Below are positions 1 to 7,726 of a stretch of DNA of 64,000 bases, piece after piece. Origin of the DNA: an uncultured Eubacteriales bacterium (GTDB lineage: Bacteria; Bacillota; Clostridia; Oscillospirales; Oscillospiraceae). The position numbers and the translations under genes were made by a program. Where the stretch lies: the NCBI GenBank assembly GCA_902492005.1, contig CABUJV010000002.1, positions 52,964 through 116,963 of the forward strand, written 5' to 3'. Position 1 is the first letter of the stretch, and the number at the start of each line of letters is the position of its first letter. Under the pieces are notes generated by a model, which worked only from the letters and a program-made list of their open reading frames with translations, was not told the DNA's origin and did not search any database.

Positions 1-2
1 CC

Positions 3-392
3 CGCTGGGGGGCGGCCTCCCAGGCGGTCTATGTGGCGCTGGGGCTGGTGGGCCTGCCTGTCTTTACCATGGGCGGCGGCCCTGGCTATGTGTTCCAGCC
101 CAGCTTTGGGTTCCTGCTGGGCCTGATTCCCGCCGCCTGGGTCATCGGCCGGCTGGCGGGGGATGAAACCCGGGCCCGGCGCATCGTCCCGGCCTGCCTG
201 GCCGGTCTGGGGGTGCTTTATTTGATGGGACTGCCGTACATGTATCTGATCCTGAACGTCTACCTGGATAAGGGCCTGTCGGTCTGGTACGTGGTCCGGG
301 CCGGGATGCTGGTCTACCTGCCTGGGGACTTTTTGAAGATCGCCGTCACCGCCCTGCTGGCCCGCCCCCTGAAGCGGGCCCTCTCTCACTGA
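3..392 (+). CDS. bioY: Biotin transporter BioY (5'-truncated by window edge)
   Basis: This is the C-terminal ~129 residues of a BioY substrate-binding (S) component of an ECF-type biotin transporter. The reading frame is open to the window edge, so the true start lies upstream. What is visible fits BioY: a GLVGLPVF helix, then a Gly-rich loop (GGGPGYVFQPSFGFLLG) matching the family's G-Y-x-x-x-P-x-x-G-F-x-x-G signature, then helices ending in a basic tail. A lone BioY normally recruits shared EcfAAT energy-coupling subunits encoded elsewhere. None is seen here. The GTG at 33 is an internal codon, not a credible start. Confidence 0.88.
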   Translation, partial: RWGAASQAVYVALGLVGLPVFTMGGGPGYVFQPSFGFLLGLIPAAWVIGRLAGDETRARRIVPACLAGLGVLYLMGLPYMYLILNVYLDKGLSVWYVVRAGMLVYLPGDFLKIAVTALLARPLKRALSH

Positions 393-455
393 GAAGCATA
401 TCTGACCGCCCTGTCCCATAAGATGGTACAAAGCTGTGGGAAAGGCGGGATCAGG

Positions 456-743
456 ATGCAATACGAGGAGAAACGGGTCCGTCCGGAGGCGGCCCACCAT
501 GTGATCTTGGAGGGGCGGGAGTCCCTGACGGTCTCCGGAGTGGAGGAGGTGGAGAGCTTTGACGAAAATACCATCGTCATGTCCACCTCCAAGGGTTCCC
601 TGGTGGTGCGGGGGGAGGACCTGCACATCGAGAAGCTGAGTCTGGACGGCGGGGACCTGAAGGTGGAGGGCTCGGTGGACTCCCTCACCTATGAGGACGA
701 CGCCGGGGACCGGGGCGGGTTCTTCGCCCGGCTGTTCCGGTAG
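456..743 (+). CDS. yabP: Sporulation protein YabP
   Basis: Small (95 aa) YabP-family protein, needed in bacilli for spore cortex formation in the mother cell, where it works with YabQ. The core shows the family pattern: HHVILEGRESLTVSGVEEVESFDE followed by a beta-rich stretch with RGEDLHIEKLSLDGGDLKVEG. The ATG at 456 follows a purine-rich GGGATCAGG and is preferred over the in-frame ATG at 423, because homologues begin just before the EEKR segment. The stop is 1 nt before the yabQ start, so the genes are probably coupled. The yabP-yabQ-divIC-S1 order matches Bacillus. Confidence 0.88.
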   Translation: MQYEEKRVRPEAAHHVILEGRESLTVSGVEEVESFDENTIVMSTSKGSLVVRGEDLHIEKLSLDGGDLKVEGSVDSLTYEDDAGDRGGFFARLFR

Positions 744-744
744 G

Positions 745-1434
745 ATGGGCATCGATCTTTGGGACCAGGCTCTCACCTTTGCCGGGGCGGCGGCCCTGGG
801 CATGGGGGCGGGCCTGGTCTACGACCTCATGCGGGTCCTCCGGCGCAGGCTCCGCCTCCCTCTGCTGGGTCCCGTCCTGGACTTCCTCTTTTGGCTCCTG
901 CTCACCGCCGCCCTTTTCGTCTACGCCGTGGCCGCCGGCGGACGGCTGCGGATCTTTATGGTCATCGCCGTGGGGCTGGGGGCGGTATTCTATTTCCTCC
1001 TCCTCAGCCGCCCCGCCCTCTTTCTCGCGGGCCTGCTGGCCGACGGGATCGCCTATCTCTGCCATCTGGCTGCCCTGCCCATGATTTGGCTGGGCCTTCT
1101 GTGTAAAAAACTTATAAAAATTGCAAAAAACATCTTTCATTATGGCTGGAGATGGTATAAAATAAGGCAGATACCCGGAGAAATGGAGACCCTGAAGCGG
1201 AATCAGGGCGCAGAAAAGGGGGAAAAGGGCCGTGGTAAAGACAAAAAAGGCGGGTCTGCTCACAAAAATCGTCGTACTCGCTCTGCTGATTTACCTGGCG
1301 ACTTCTCTCCTGAATCTGCAGGGGCAGATCGCCTCCGCCCAGGCGGAGCGAGACGACCTGAGCCGGCAGGTGGCGGCCCAGACCCAGGCAAACGCCGACT
1401 TGGCCGACGACGTGGAAAACAGCGACGACCCTGA
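745..1434 (+). CDS. yabQ: Spore cortex biosynthesis protein YabQ
   Basis: Integral membrane protein (229 aa) of the YabQ family, required for cortex assembly. About four hydrophobic segments lie within residues 5-125, with the family-typical LVYDLMRVLRR after the first helix and a DFLFWLLLTAALFVY second helix. A basic cytoplasmic tail follows. The start ATG lies 1 nt after the yabP stop. The last ~67 codons overlap the divIC gene in another frame (203 nt). That part of the tail is low-complexity Arg/Gly/Pro and is unlikely to be conserved, so the conserved domain ends well before the overlap. Confidence 0.85.
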   Translation: MGIDLWDQALTFAGAAALGMGAGLVYDLMRVLRRRLRLPLLGPVLDFLFWLLLTAALFVYAVAAGGRLRIFMVIAVGLGAVFYFLLLSRPALFLAGLLADGIAYLCHLAALPMIWLGLLCKKLIKIAKNIFHYGWRWYKIRQIPGEMETLKRNQGAEKGEKGRGKDKKGGSAHKNRRTRSADLPGDFSPESAGADRLRPGGARRPEPAGGGPDPGKRRLGRRRGKQRRP

Positions 1435-1510
1435 GCGCATCCAGGACATTGCCCGCGACAGGCTGGGCCTGGCTGCGCCGGACGAGCGCATTTTCATCGC
1501 CTCGAACTGA
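1232..1510 (+). CDS. divIC: Septum formation initiator, DivIC/FtsB family
   Basis: A 92-aa bitopic division protein: short basic N-terminus, one membrane helix (about residues 9-28), then an extracytoplasmic coiled coil (about 29-65) and the family C-terminal RIQDIARDRLGLAAPDERIF motif. It joins FtsL and DivIB/FtsQ in the divisome and helps activate septal peptidoglycan synthesis. It starts at GTG 1232, with a purine-rich GGGGGAAAAGGG just upstream. The start lies inside yabQ. Position after yabPQ and before an S1 gene is the Bacillus order, which supports divIC over ftsL. Confidence 0.87.
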   Translation: MVKTKKAGLLTKIVVLALLIYLATSLLNLQGQIASAQAERDDLSRQVAAQTQANADLADDVENSDDPERIQDIARDRLGLAAPDERIFIASN

Positions 1511-1555
1511 GCCGGGGTCCCAGGGGGAAATTGCAAGGAGGATTTAGCAAAAAGT

Positions 1556-2008
1556 ATGGAGTTTGGTGTTGGTTCGATCCTGGAAGGAAAAGTGACAGGA
1601 ATCACAAAATTCGGCGCGTTTGTGTCTCTGCCCGGCGGCCGGTCCGGGCTGGTGCACATTTCGGAGATCGCCTATTCCTACGTGAACGACGTCAAGGACT
1701 ACCTCACGGAGGGACAGGAGGTCAAGGTGAAGGTCATCGGTATTGATGACAGCAACCGCATCAATCTGTCCATCAAAAAGGCGATGGAGCCTCCTCCCCG
1801 CCCCCCGCGGCCCGCGGGTCAGGGCGCGCCCCGTCCCGGCGGCGCACCTCGTGCGGGCGGCCGCTCCGGCGGCTTTCGCAGCGCTCAGCCTGCCGAGCCG
1901 GAGACCTTTGAGGACCGCCTCAAACACTTTATGCAGGCATCTGACAGCAAGCTGTCCGAGATGCGGTACTTAGAGAAGAAGAGCTCCCGCCGCGGCGGAC
2001 GCAAATAA
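1556..2008 (+). CDS. yabR: S1 RNA-binding domain protein (YabR-like)
   Basis: A 150-aa protein with one S1 OB-fold domain (residues ~5-73). It carries the hallmarks VGSILEGKVTGITKFGAFVSL, GLVHISEIA and NRINLSIKKA. A Pro/Gly/Arg-rich linker (residues 76-120) and a short helical tail follow. The domain binds single-stranded RNA, and relatives (YabR, general stress protein 13) associate with ribosomes. A GGAGG lies 15-20 nt upstream of the ATG. It is the last gene of the yabP operon, followed at once by a terminator. The linker looks disordered and may add non-specific RNA affinity (inference). Confidence 0.83.
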   Translation: MEFGVGSILEGKVTGITKFGAFVSLPGGRSGLVHISEIAYSYVNDVKDYLTEGQEVKVKVIGIDDSNRINLSIKKAMEPPPRPPRPAGQGAPRPGGAPRAGGRSGGFRSAQPAEPETFEDRLKHFMQASDSKLSEMRYLEKKSSRRGGRK

Positions 2009-2014
2009 AACTGG

Positions 2015-2049
2015 AAAAAGGGCGCGGCCTTCGGCCGCTCCCTTTTTTT
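2015..2049 (+). terminator. Rho-independent terminator after the yabP-divIC-S1 operon
   Basis: A ten-base stem GGGCGCGGCC / GGCCGCTCCC with a TTC-type loop and one mismatch, followed by seven T. It starts 7 nt after the S1 gene stop codon. Confidence 0.88.
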
Positions 2050-2067
2050 GCCCGGGACAAAAAAAGG

Positions 2068-2092
2068 GAGCGCCTGAAAGCTCCAGGCGCTC
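2068..2092. repeat. Second hairpin downstream of the operon terminator
   Basis: A perfect 9-bp inverted repeat, GAGCGCCTG ... CAGGCGCTC, with a 7-nt loop, preceded on the + strand by seven A. Read on the minus strand it is a hairpin plus T-run, that is, a terminator, but no minus-strand gene enters from the right. It may be a back-up structure or a leader element of the following amidohydrolase. Confidence 0.5.
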
Positions 2093-2227
2093 AAAGAAGG
2101 GGATTGTGCGGGAGAATGGAATGAACTCCAGCCAGAGTGGGAATGCGCTTCCTCACGTACAAGCCCATTTTACATAAATTTCCCAAAAATGTCAATAAGA
2201 ACTTTTGTCGAAAGGCGGAAAACAGCT

Positions 2228-3388
2228 ATGCGCATCATCAACGCAGTCGTCCACACCATGGCCGGGCCGGTGATCCCTCACGGCTATGTGGAGGTAGAGG
2301 ACGGAAAGATCCGGGCGGCAGGGGAGATGTCCGCCCTGCCCGCGGCGGGGGCCGGCCCGGTGTACGACGCCGGGGGCGGACACATCCTGCCCGGCTTCAT
2401 CGATGCCCACTGCCATCTAGGCATGTTCGGCAACGCTCTGGGCTTTGAGGCCGACGACGGCAACGAGTCCACCGACCCCTGCACCCCCCAGCTCCGGGCC
2501 ATCGACGCCATCAATCCCCAGGACCGCTGCTTTCAGGAGGCCCGGGAGGGGGGCGTCACCACGGTGCTCACCGGGCCGGGCAGCGCCAATCCCATCGCGG
2601 GGCAGTTTGCCGCCATCAAGACCGACGGCCGGTGGGTGGACGAGATGGTGCTCCGGGCCCCGGCGGCGATGAAGATGGCCCTGGGGGAGAACCCCAAAAC
2701 CGTGTACAACGAGCGCAAGGAGACCCCCATCACCCGCATGGCCACCGCGGCGGTCATCCGGCAGGAGCTCTCCAAGGCCCTGGAGTACATGGACAAGCAG
2801 GACAAGGCCGACGCCGAGGAGGATACCGACGCGCCGGATTACGACGCTAAGCTGGAGGCCCTGATCCCCGTCCTGCGGGGGGAGCTGCCCGCCCACATCC
2901 ACGCCCACCGGGCGGATGACATCGCCACCGCGGTGCGGATCTGCCGGGAGTTCGGCCTGAAATACGTCCTCGTCCACGGCACCGAGGGCCACCTGCTGCC
3001 CGAGCTGCTGGCGGCGGAGGGGGCGGGGGTCATCACCGGGCCCATCCTCACCGACCGAAGCAAGCCGGAGCTGGCCAACCTGACCATCGAGAACCCGGCC
3101 ATCCTGGCCCGGGCGGGGGTGCCGGTGGCCATCTGCACCGACCACCCGGTGATCCCCATCCAGTACCTGCCCATCTGCGCCGCCTTGGCGGTCCGGGGCG
3201 GGCTGGAGCCCGAGGAGGCCCTGGCCGCCATCACCATCAACCCCGCCCGGCTGGCCGGCCTGGACAAACGGGTGGGCTCCCTGGAGCCGGGCAAGGACGC
3301 CGATATTGTGGTCACCACCGGCCATCCGCTGGACTGGAACGGGAGGGTGCGCTATGTGTTCATCGGGGGAAAACAGGTAAAGGGTTGA
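2228..3388 (+). CDS. Amidohydrolase (imidazolonepropionase-like)
   Basis: A 386-aa metal-dependent hydrolase of the amidohydrolase superfamily. The N-terminal beta-sandwich part (residues 1-50) is followed by the metal-binding GFIDAHCHLG motif (about residue 58), the HIHAHRADD segment (about 220), a central LVHGTEG and the C-terminal CTDHPVIP Asp motif. The end, PARLAGLDKRVGSLEPGKDADIVV, is typical of imidazolonepropionase-like and dipeptidase-like members. The substrate is probably a cyclic amide or dipeptide, but sequence alone does not fix it. ATG 2228 with GGCGG upstream is preferred to the earlier in-frame ATG 2189. Confidence 0.82.
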   Translation: MRIINAVVHTMAGPVIPHGYVEVEDGKIRAAGEMSALPAAGAGPVYDAGGGHILPGFIDAHCHLGMFGNALGFEADDGNESTDPCTPQLRAIDAINPQDRCFQEAREGGVTTVLTGPGSANPIAGQFAAIKTDGRWVDEMVLRAPAAMKMALGENPKTVYNERKETPITRMATAAVIRQELSKALEYMDKQDKADAEEDTDAPDYDAKLEALIPVLRGELPAHIHAHRADDIATAVRICREFGLKYVLVHGTEGHLLPELLAAEGAGVITGPILTDRSKPELANLTIENPAILARAGVPVAICTDHPVIPIQYLPICAALAVRGGLEPEEALAAITINPARLAGLDKRVGSLEPGKDADIVVTTGHPLDWNGRVRYVFIGGKQVKG

Positions 3389-3442
3389 CGGCCGCTCCAA
3401 ACGCACATTGTGAAAGATTTACAGAATATTTCCAGATTGCCG

Positions 3443-3471
3443 GTGACTTTTTGGGGGAAAGCTGGTATAAT
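3443..3471 (+). promoter_or_regulatory. Sigma-A-type promoter for hpf
   Basis: -35 GTGACT and -10 TATAAT with 17-nt spacing, leaving a ~70-nt leader before the ATG of the ribosome hibernation factor gene. The -10 is perfect and the -35 matches four of six. Confidence 0.7.
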
Positions 3472-3549
3472 AGAGATACCCGGAGGACGGGCACTCCGTC
3501 CGCCGTCAACGATAGCCCCCACCGGGGGCGGAAGAAGGAGCTGAATCGA

Positions 3550-4092
3550 ATGAAATTCGTATTCACCGACAAGAAGGTCGCCCTGCCTGCATCCGTCCAT
3601 GCCTACGCAGAAAAAAAGGTGGGCAAGCTGGACCGCTATTTCAGCAGCGAAGCGGAGGCTGCCATTACCTTCAGCGTAGAAAAGGACCGGAACCGGGCTG
3701 AGGTCACCGTCCGCTCCGGCAGCATGATTCTCCGCGCCTCCGAGAGTACCTCCGACATGCGGGCCTCCATCGACGCGGCTGTGTCCACCATCGAGCGCCA
3801 GATCCGCAAGAACAAGGCCCGTCTGGAAAAACGCCTGCGCAAGGACGCCTTCGAGCGGTCCGTGGATGTGGCGGAGGTCTCGGACTTCGTGCCCGAGGAG
3901 GAGGAGGAGTTCAGGATTGAGCGGGTCAAGCGCTTTCCCATCAAGCCCATGACCCAGGAAGAGGCCATCCTCCAGATGAACCTGGTGGACCACTCCTTCT
4001 TTGCCTTCAAGAACGAGGACGCCGGCGGAGCCTTCTCCGTGGTGTATAAGAGAGACAACGGCGGCTACGGCCTCATCGAGGACGCGCTGTAA
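3550..4092 (+). CDS. hpf: Ribosome hibernation promoting factor, long form
   Basis: A 180-aa long-form HPF. The N-terminal S30AE/RaiA domain (residues 1-105) binds the 30S decoding region. After a charged linker, the C-terminal ~55 residues (KRFPIKPMTQEEAILQMNL..HSFFAF..) form the dimerisation domain that joins two ribosomes into the 100S particle. It is expected to act in stationary phase or starvation. The AAGGAG at 3535 lies 9 nt before the ATG. It has its own promoter and a strong terminator, so it is a single-gene unit, as in many Firmicutes. Confidence 0.94.
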   Translation: MKFVFTDKKVALPASVHAYAEKKVGKLDRYFSSEAEAAITFSVEKDRNRAEVTVRSGSMILRASESTSDMRASIDAAVSTIERQIRKNKARLEKRLRKDAFERSVDVAEVSDFVPEEEEEFRIERVKRFPIKPMTQEEAILQMNLVDHSFFAFKNEDAGGAFSVVYKRDNGGYGLIEDAL

Positions 4093-4103
4093 GACCGAAA
4101 CGG

Positions 4104-4134
4104 AAAAGCGCCGGGGCATTGCCCCGGCGCTTTT
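4104..4134. terminator. Bidirectional terminator between hpf and the reverse-strand sigma operon
   Basis: A 14-bp perfect stem, AAAAGCGCCGGGGC / GCCCCGGCGCTTTT, with an ATT loop. The A-run and T-run let it serve both the forward hpf transcript and the converging transcript ending at 4144. Confidence 0.9.
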
Positions 4135-4143
4135 CTGTGCCGT

Positions 4144-4515
4144 TCAGGCTACCCTTTCCAGCAGCAGCAGGGTCTCCTCCGGCGTATTGGCGTTCAGCCG
4201 GAGATAGAGTGCGTCCGCCTGGCTGGCGTCCCGGTACAGCCCACCGCCCCAGTAGGCCTCGCAGTTGGTCTGAAAGTCCCGCTCTGCCCGTTTCTCCACC
4301 AGGGTATCCACCACGCCGGCGGGGAGGAGCCGCGCCTCCAGCCGGCCGTAGTCCAGAGGCTGGTCATGCAGGCAGGCGTAATACGCCCCCTGATAGCGCA
4401 CATGGGGGGACAGCTCCCCCTGGGCGCTGGTCCGGTAGAGGGCGCCCAGCGCCAGAGCGCACGCCACAAAGGTGACGGCGAACCAGACGGCGGTATGCCT
4501 TGGCGTTTTCTTCAT
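4144..4515 (-). CDS. Small exported/membrane protein, last gene of the ECF sigma operon
   Basis: A 123-aa protein that I cannot place in a family. An N-terminal hydrophobic segment (residues ~9-28) follows a KK basic start. A Cys at residue 18 is preceded by FVA, a weak lipobox, so it may be a membrane anchor or an atypical lipoprotein. The rest is a soluble domain with two Cys (about 48 and 84) that could form a disulfide outside the cell. It lies 38 nt downstream of the DUF4367 gene on the same strand, so it is probably co-transcribed with the sigma factor and its partner. Function unknown. Confidence 0.65.
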   Translation of the reverse strand: MKKTPRHTAVWFAVTFVACALALGALYRTSAQGELSPHVRYQGAYYACLHDQPLDYGRLEARLLPAGVVDTLVEKRAERDFQTNCEAYWGGGLYRDASQADALYLRLNANTPEETLLLLERVA

Positions 4516-4553
4516 CGCGCTCCCTCCCGTAAAGATGGATTCCGACCGGGCGC

Positions 4554-5273
4554 CTACTGCGCCTGCACGCTCTCCGCCACCCGGATGAGCTCCTCGGGGG
4601 AGACGTAGCCGTTGAGGAGGAAGGCCGCCCCCTTCTCCTCGTCCATCCAGATGAGGAAGCTGGAATAGTCGGGACTGATGGTCTCCAGCAGATGGGCCTG
4701 ACAGTCCTTGCCGATGGTGATGCGTTTTTCCGTGGAGTGCTCGTTGTCCACGGCGAAGGTGCCGGCGGTGTTGCCGGCCATATAGGAGAAGTAGAGGAAC
4801 TGCTCCTGATCGTTGACGTAGACGGCCATGTCCTCGGGCAAATTGTCCTGGGAGCGGTCCTCCGTATAGCCTGCGGGGAGGTAGGCAGGCCGGTAGAGGA
4901 CGCCGGCCGGGCTGCCCGTCCCATCCCCCTGGAAGGAGAAGGCGGAGTGGTCCTCAAAACGCTGGCTGAAGAAGCGGACCACCCAGGCCCGGGCGCTCGG
5001 GCTGAAGGTCACGGCGCTGCCCAGGCACAGGACCGCCGCCAGGGCCAGACAGGCCGCCGAACGGAACAGGCGGCTGCACCGCCACAGGCCGGGCCGGGCC
5101 TTGGACCGGGAACCGCCGCGGACGGGGTCCCGCAGCAGGGCGGCCATCTCGGCCTGGTATTCCAGCGAGCGGGGGGGCGCTTCGGTCTCATCCCCCGTCA
5201 GGGTCTCGGCATCCAGGCGGGCGGCCTCCAGAAGTGCGCTGCGCAGCATAGCGTCAAATTCCGAATCCTTCAC
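4554..5273 (-). CDS. DUF4367 membrane protein, likely anti-sigma partner
   Basis: A 239-aa bitopic protein: cytoplasmic N-terminus (residues 1-70), one membrane helix (about 72-92, CLALAAVLCLGSAVTF) and an extracellular DUF4367 domain (about 110-235) with the typical YLPAGYTED entry and a repeating beta pattern. Genes of this type commonly follow ECF-like sigma factors and act as membrane anti-sigma or sensor proteins. Here the start overlaps the 3' end of the sigma gene by 20 nt, which supports co-translation. The N-terminal region lacks a clear ZAS Cys/His motif. Direct sequestration of the sigma factor is inferred from context. Confidence 0.78.
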   Translation of the reverse strand: MKDSEFDAMLRSALLEAARLDAETLTGDETEAPPRSLEYQAEMAALLRDPVRGGSRSKARPGLWRCSRLFRSAACLALAAVLCLGSAVTFSPSARAWVVRFFSQRFEDHSAFSFQGDGTGSPAGVLYRPAYLPAGYTEDRSQDNLPEDMAVYVNDQEQFLYFSYMAGNTAGTFAVDNEHSTEKRITIGKDCQAHLLETISPDYSSFLIWMDEEKGAAFLLNGYVSPEELIRVAESVQAQ

Positions 5274-5796
5274 GATCGTACCCCTCCTGTTCCAGTTTGC
5301 TTTTCAGCATGGCTCTTCCCCGCATCAGACGCACCGCCACGGCATTTTCCGACAGGGAGAGCCGCCGGGCGATGTCCTTGTTGGACCACTCCAGCACGCA
5401 GCGCAGCTCCAGCACCTCCCGATAGGTGTCCGGCATGGAGCGGATCAGCTCCACCAGGCGGCGGTAGGCGGTCTCGGCCTCGGGCCCGGACCCGGCGGGC
5501 GGGTCCCAGCCCTCCTCCAGCGAGATCAGCCGCTTCTCCTGTTTGAGCAGATCCAGCGCGGTCCGTTTCACTATAAGAACGACGAAGGGCTCCAATTCCT
5601 TACAGGAAATTTCACGGATTTCGGAAAAATGTTTGATGAGCTTGAGGAACGCATCATGAACGGCGTCCTCCGCCAGAGCGGAGGACTTCAGCACCTGCAG
5701 GGCCACACGGTACATCCGGGGCTCATATTGGTCGTAGATCTGCCGGAGGAGAGCGCGGTCCGTCTCCAGCTCCAGCGCGGTCAGGCCGGGCGGCAT
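5254..5796 (-). CDS. ECF-type RNA polymerase sigma factor
   Basis: A 180-aa sigma-70 family protein with only regions 2 and 4. Region 2 (residues ~18-90) carries the YEPRMYRVALQVLKSSALAEDAVHDAFLKL helix pair. Region 4 (~115-165) has MPDTYREVLELRCVLEWSNKDIARRLSLSENAVAVRLMRGRAML, a helix-turn-helix for the -35 element. It is the first gene of a three-gene reverse operon with a DUF4367 membrane protein and a small exported protein, so it probably answers a surface signal. The regulon cannot be read from the window. Confidence 0.9.
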   Translation of the reverse strand: MPPGLTALELETDRALLRQIYDQYEPRMYRVALQVLKSSALAEDAVHDAFLKLIKHFSEIREISCKELEPFVVLIVKRTALDLLKQEKRLISLEEGWDPPAGSGPEAETAYRRLVELIRSMPDTYREVLELRCVLEWSNKDIARRLSLSENAVAVRLMRGRAMLKSKLEQEGYDREGFGI

Positions 5797-5826
5797 GCGC
5801 CTTCCCCCCTTTCGCAGAGTACCTAT

Positions 5827-5856
5827 ACTGTATCACAAAAATGCGGCGGAGGACAA
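5827..5856 (-). promoter_or_regulatory. Candidate promoter of the ECF sigma operon
   Basis: On the minus strand, -35 TTGTCC and -10 TACAGT are separated by 18 nt, about 30 nt upstream of the sigma gene start. It resembles a housekeeping promoter rather than an obvious autoregulated ECF promoter. Confidence 0.4.
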
Positions 5857-6014
5857 TACCAACCGGAAATGGAGAAAAACTTTTCCACAAAACGGCAAAG
5901 AATGCCCAAAAGGCCCACAGGTTGCTGTATCCAAAGGAAAAGGGATGTGGTATACTGAACAAGAAAATATCGGGGCAGGACCGCCCTGTCAGACAGAAAA
6001 AGGAGTGTTCAGCG

Positions 6015-6821
6015 ATGCAGATCTATATCAGCGCCGACATCGAAGGGACCTGCGGTATCACCGACTGGTCCGAGACCGAGCGCAAGACCATGGACGATTA
6101 CCGGCCCTTCCAGCAGCAGATGACCCGGGAGGTGGCCGCCGCCTGTGCCGGAGCCGTGGCGGCGGGGGCGGAGGATATCCTCCTGAAGGACGCCCATGAC
6201 ACCGCCCGCAACATCGACCCCACCGCCCTGCCCAGGGAGACGCGCATCCTGCGGGGCTGGACCGGGGACCCCCTGTCCATGATGTCGGGGCTGGATTCCG
6301 CCCCCTTTGGGGCGGTGCTCTTCACCGGCTACCACGCCTGGGCCGCCTGCCCGGGCAATCCCCTCAGCCACACGATGAACCTGGGCAACGAGTACGTCAC
6401 CATCAACGGCGTGCGGGCCAGCGAGTTTCTTCTCAATTCCTATACCGCCGGCTATTACGGCGTGCCGGTGGCTTTCCTGTCCGGCGACGCCGACCTGTGC
6501 GCCTTCGCCCGGGAGCTCATCCCTGAGATCGTCGCCGTCCCCGTCAACCGGGGCGTGGGCGGCGGGGTGGTCTCCCTCCACCCGGCAGTGGCGGTGGAGC
6601 GCATCCGGGCCGGCGCCGAGGAGGCGGTGAAACGGGCCGGCCGGTGCCGGGTGCCCATGCCCGGTCATTTTGAGTCGGTCATCCGGTTCCGGGAGCACAA
6701 GCTGGCCTATTCCAAGAGCTTCTACCCCGGCGCCCGGCTGGAGGACGGCAAAAATGTATGCTTCGACAGCGACGACTGGTACGAGATGCTGCGCTATTTC
6801 CATTTCGTGCTCAGCGACTAA
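6015..6821 (+). CDS. M55 family D-aminopeptidase (DppA-like)
   Basis: A 268-aa zinc D-amino-acid aminopeptidase. The N-terminus gives the family metal ligands Asp8 and Glu10 (in SADIEGTCGITDW), a His near 61 in KDAHDTARNI, and the GYHAW and SHTMN segments. Family members such as Bacillus DppA cleave D-Ala dipeptides, probably to recycle cell-wall peptides, and form barrel-shaped decamers in the cytoplasm. The ATG at 6015 sits after AAAAAGGAGTG. A longer in-frame start at 5841 would add non-conserved residues. A -10-like TATACT lies at 5951. No dpp transporter genes are nearby, unlike the Bacillus operon. Confidence 0.88.
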   Translation: MQIYISADIEGTCGITDWSETERKTMDDYRPFQQQMTREVAAACAGAVAAGAEDILLKDAHDTARNIDPTALPRETRILRGWTGDPLSMMSGLDSAPFGAVLFTGYHAWAACPGNPLSHTMNLGNEYVTINGVRASEFLLNSYTAGYYGVPVAFLSGDADLCAFARELIPEIVAVPVNRGVGGGVVSLHPAVAVERIRAGAEEAVKRAGRCRVPMPGHFESVIRFREHKLAYSKSFYPGARLEDGKNVCFDSDDWYEMLRYFHFVLSD

Positions 6822-6832
6822 GGGAGGGTCAC

Positions 6833-7726
6833 ATGCCACAGCAAAACGACAGAGACCTGCGCCTGGCGGTACTCATCGACGCCGACAACGCCTCCCGGAC
6901 CGCCATGCGGGACGTGATGGCAGAGATCGCCGTCTACGGAACCCCCACCATCAAGCGTATCTATGGAGACTGGACCACCCCCAATATGGCCTCCTGGAAA
7001 CCCATCCTGCTGGAGAATGCCATCACCCCCATCCAGCAGTACAGCTACACCACCGGCAAGAACTCCACCGACTCGGCCATGATCATCGACGCCATGGACG
7101 TGCTCTACACCGGGCGGTGCGACGGTTTTGTCATCGTCTCCAGCGACTCGGACTTCACCCGGCTGGCCATCCGCCTGCGGGAGGCGGGGATGAAGGTCAT
7201 CGGCATGGGGGAGAAGAAGACCCCCCAGCCCTTCATCGCCTCCTGCGACAAATTTGTCTACATCGAGGTCATCCGGGCCGCCGGGGACAAGGCCCGGGCC
7301 GCGGCCCGGAAGCTCCAGGAGCAGGCGGAGGCCGCCAAAGAGGAGCCCGCCGCCGTCCGGCCGGAGGAGCCCGCCGCCGGCAAGAGCCGGAAGGGCCGGA
7401 AGAAGGCGGCCGAGGTCCCGGAGCCCGCGCCGGAGCCCCCGGCGCCGGAGCCGCCCGCCGCCGAGCCCGAGCGGGGGGTGCCGCCGGAGATGGTGGACCT
7501 GATCGCCGACGCGCTGGAGATGATCGCGGACGAGGACGGCTACGCCTTCATGGGTGAGCTGGGCAATCTGCTGGCCAAACAGAGGCCCGACTTCGACCCC
7601 CGAAACTATGGCTTTTCCAAGCTCACCACCCTCATCAAAAGCCTGCCCCGCTTTGAGGTGGACGCACGGCAGACCTCCCATCCTCACACCAAGCATATCT
7701 ATCTGCGGGATAAGAAGCGGAAATAG
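6833..7726 (+). CDS. NYN-domain and OST-HTH/LOTUS protein
   Basis: A 297-aa protein. The N-terminal NYN (PIN-like, LabA type) nuclease fold (residues ~8-150) has conserved acidic residues in LIDADNAS, TDSAMIIDAMD and SSDSDFTRL, the usual metal-binding positions. A Glu/Pro/Ala/Arg-rich disordered linker (~155-220) follows, then a C-terminal OST-HTH/LOTUS domain (~222-295, LIADALEMIADEDGYAFMGELG...), which binds RNA. This pairing suggests an RNA-targeting nuclease or RNA-binding regulator; the target is unknown. ATG 6833 has GGGAGGG upstream and lies 11 nt after the peptidase stop, so the two are probably co-transcribed. Confidence 0.85.
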   Translation: MPQQNDRDLRLAVLIDADNASRTAMRDVMAEIAVYGTPTIKRIYGDWTTPNMASWKPILLENAITPIQQYSYTTGKNSTDSAMIIDAMDVLYTGRCDGFVIVSSDSDFTRLAIRLREAGMKVIGMGEKKTPQPFIASCDKFVYIEVIRAAGDKARAAARKLQEQAEAAKEEPAAVRPEEPAAGKSRKGRKKAAEVPEPAPEPPAPEPPAAEPERGVPPEMVDLIADALEMIADEDGYAFMGELGNLLAKQRPDFDPRNYGFSKLTTLIKSLPRFEVDARQTSHPHTKHIYLRDKKRK

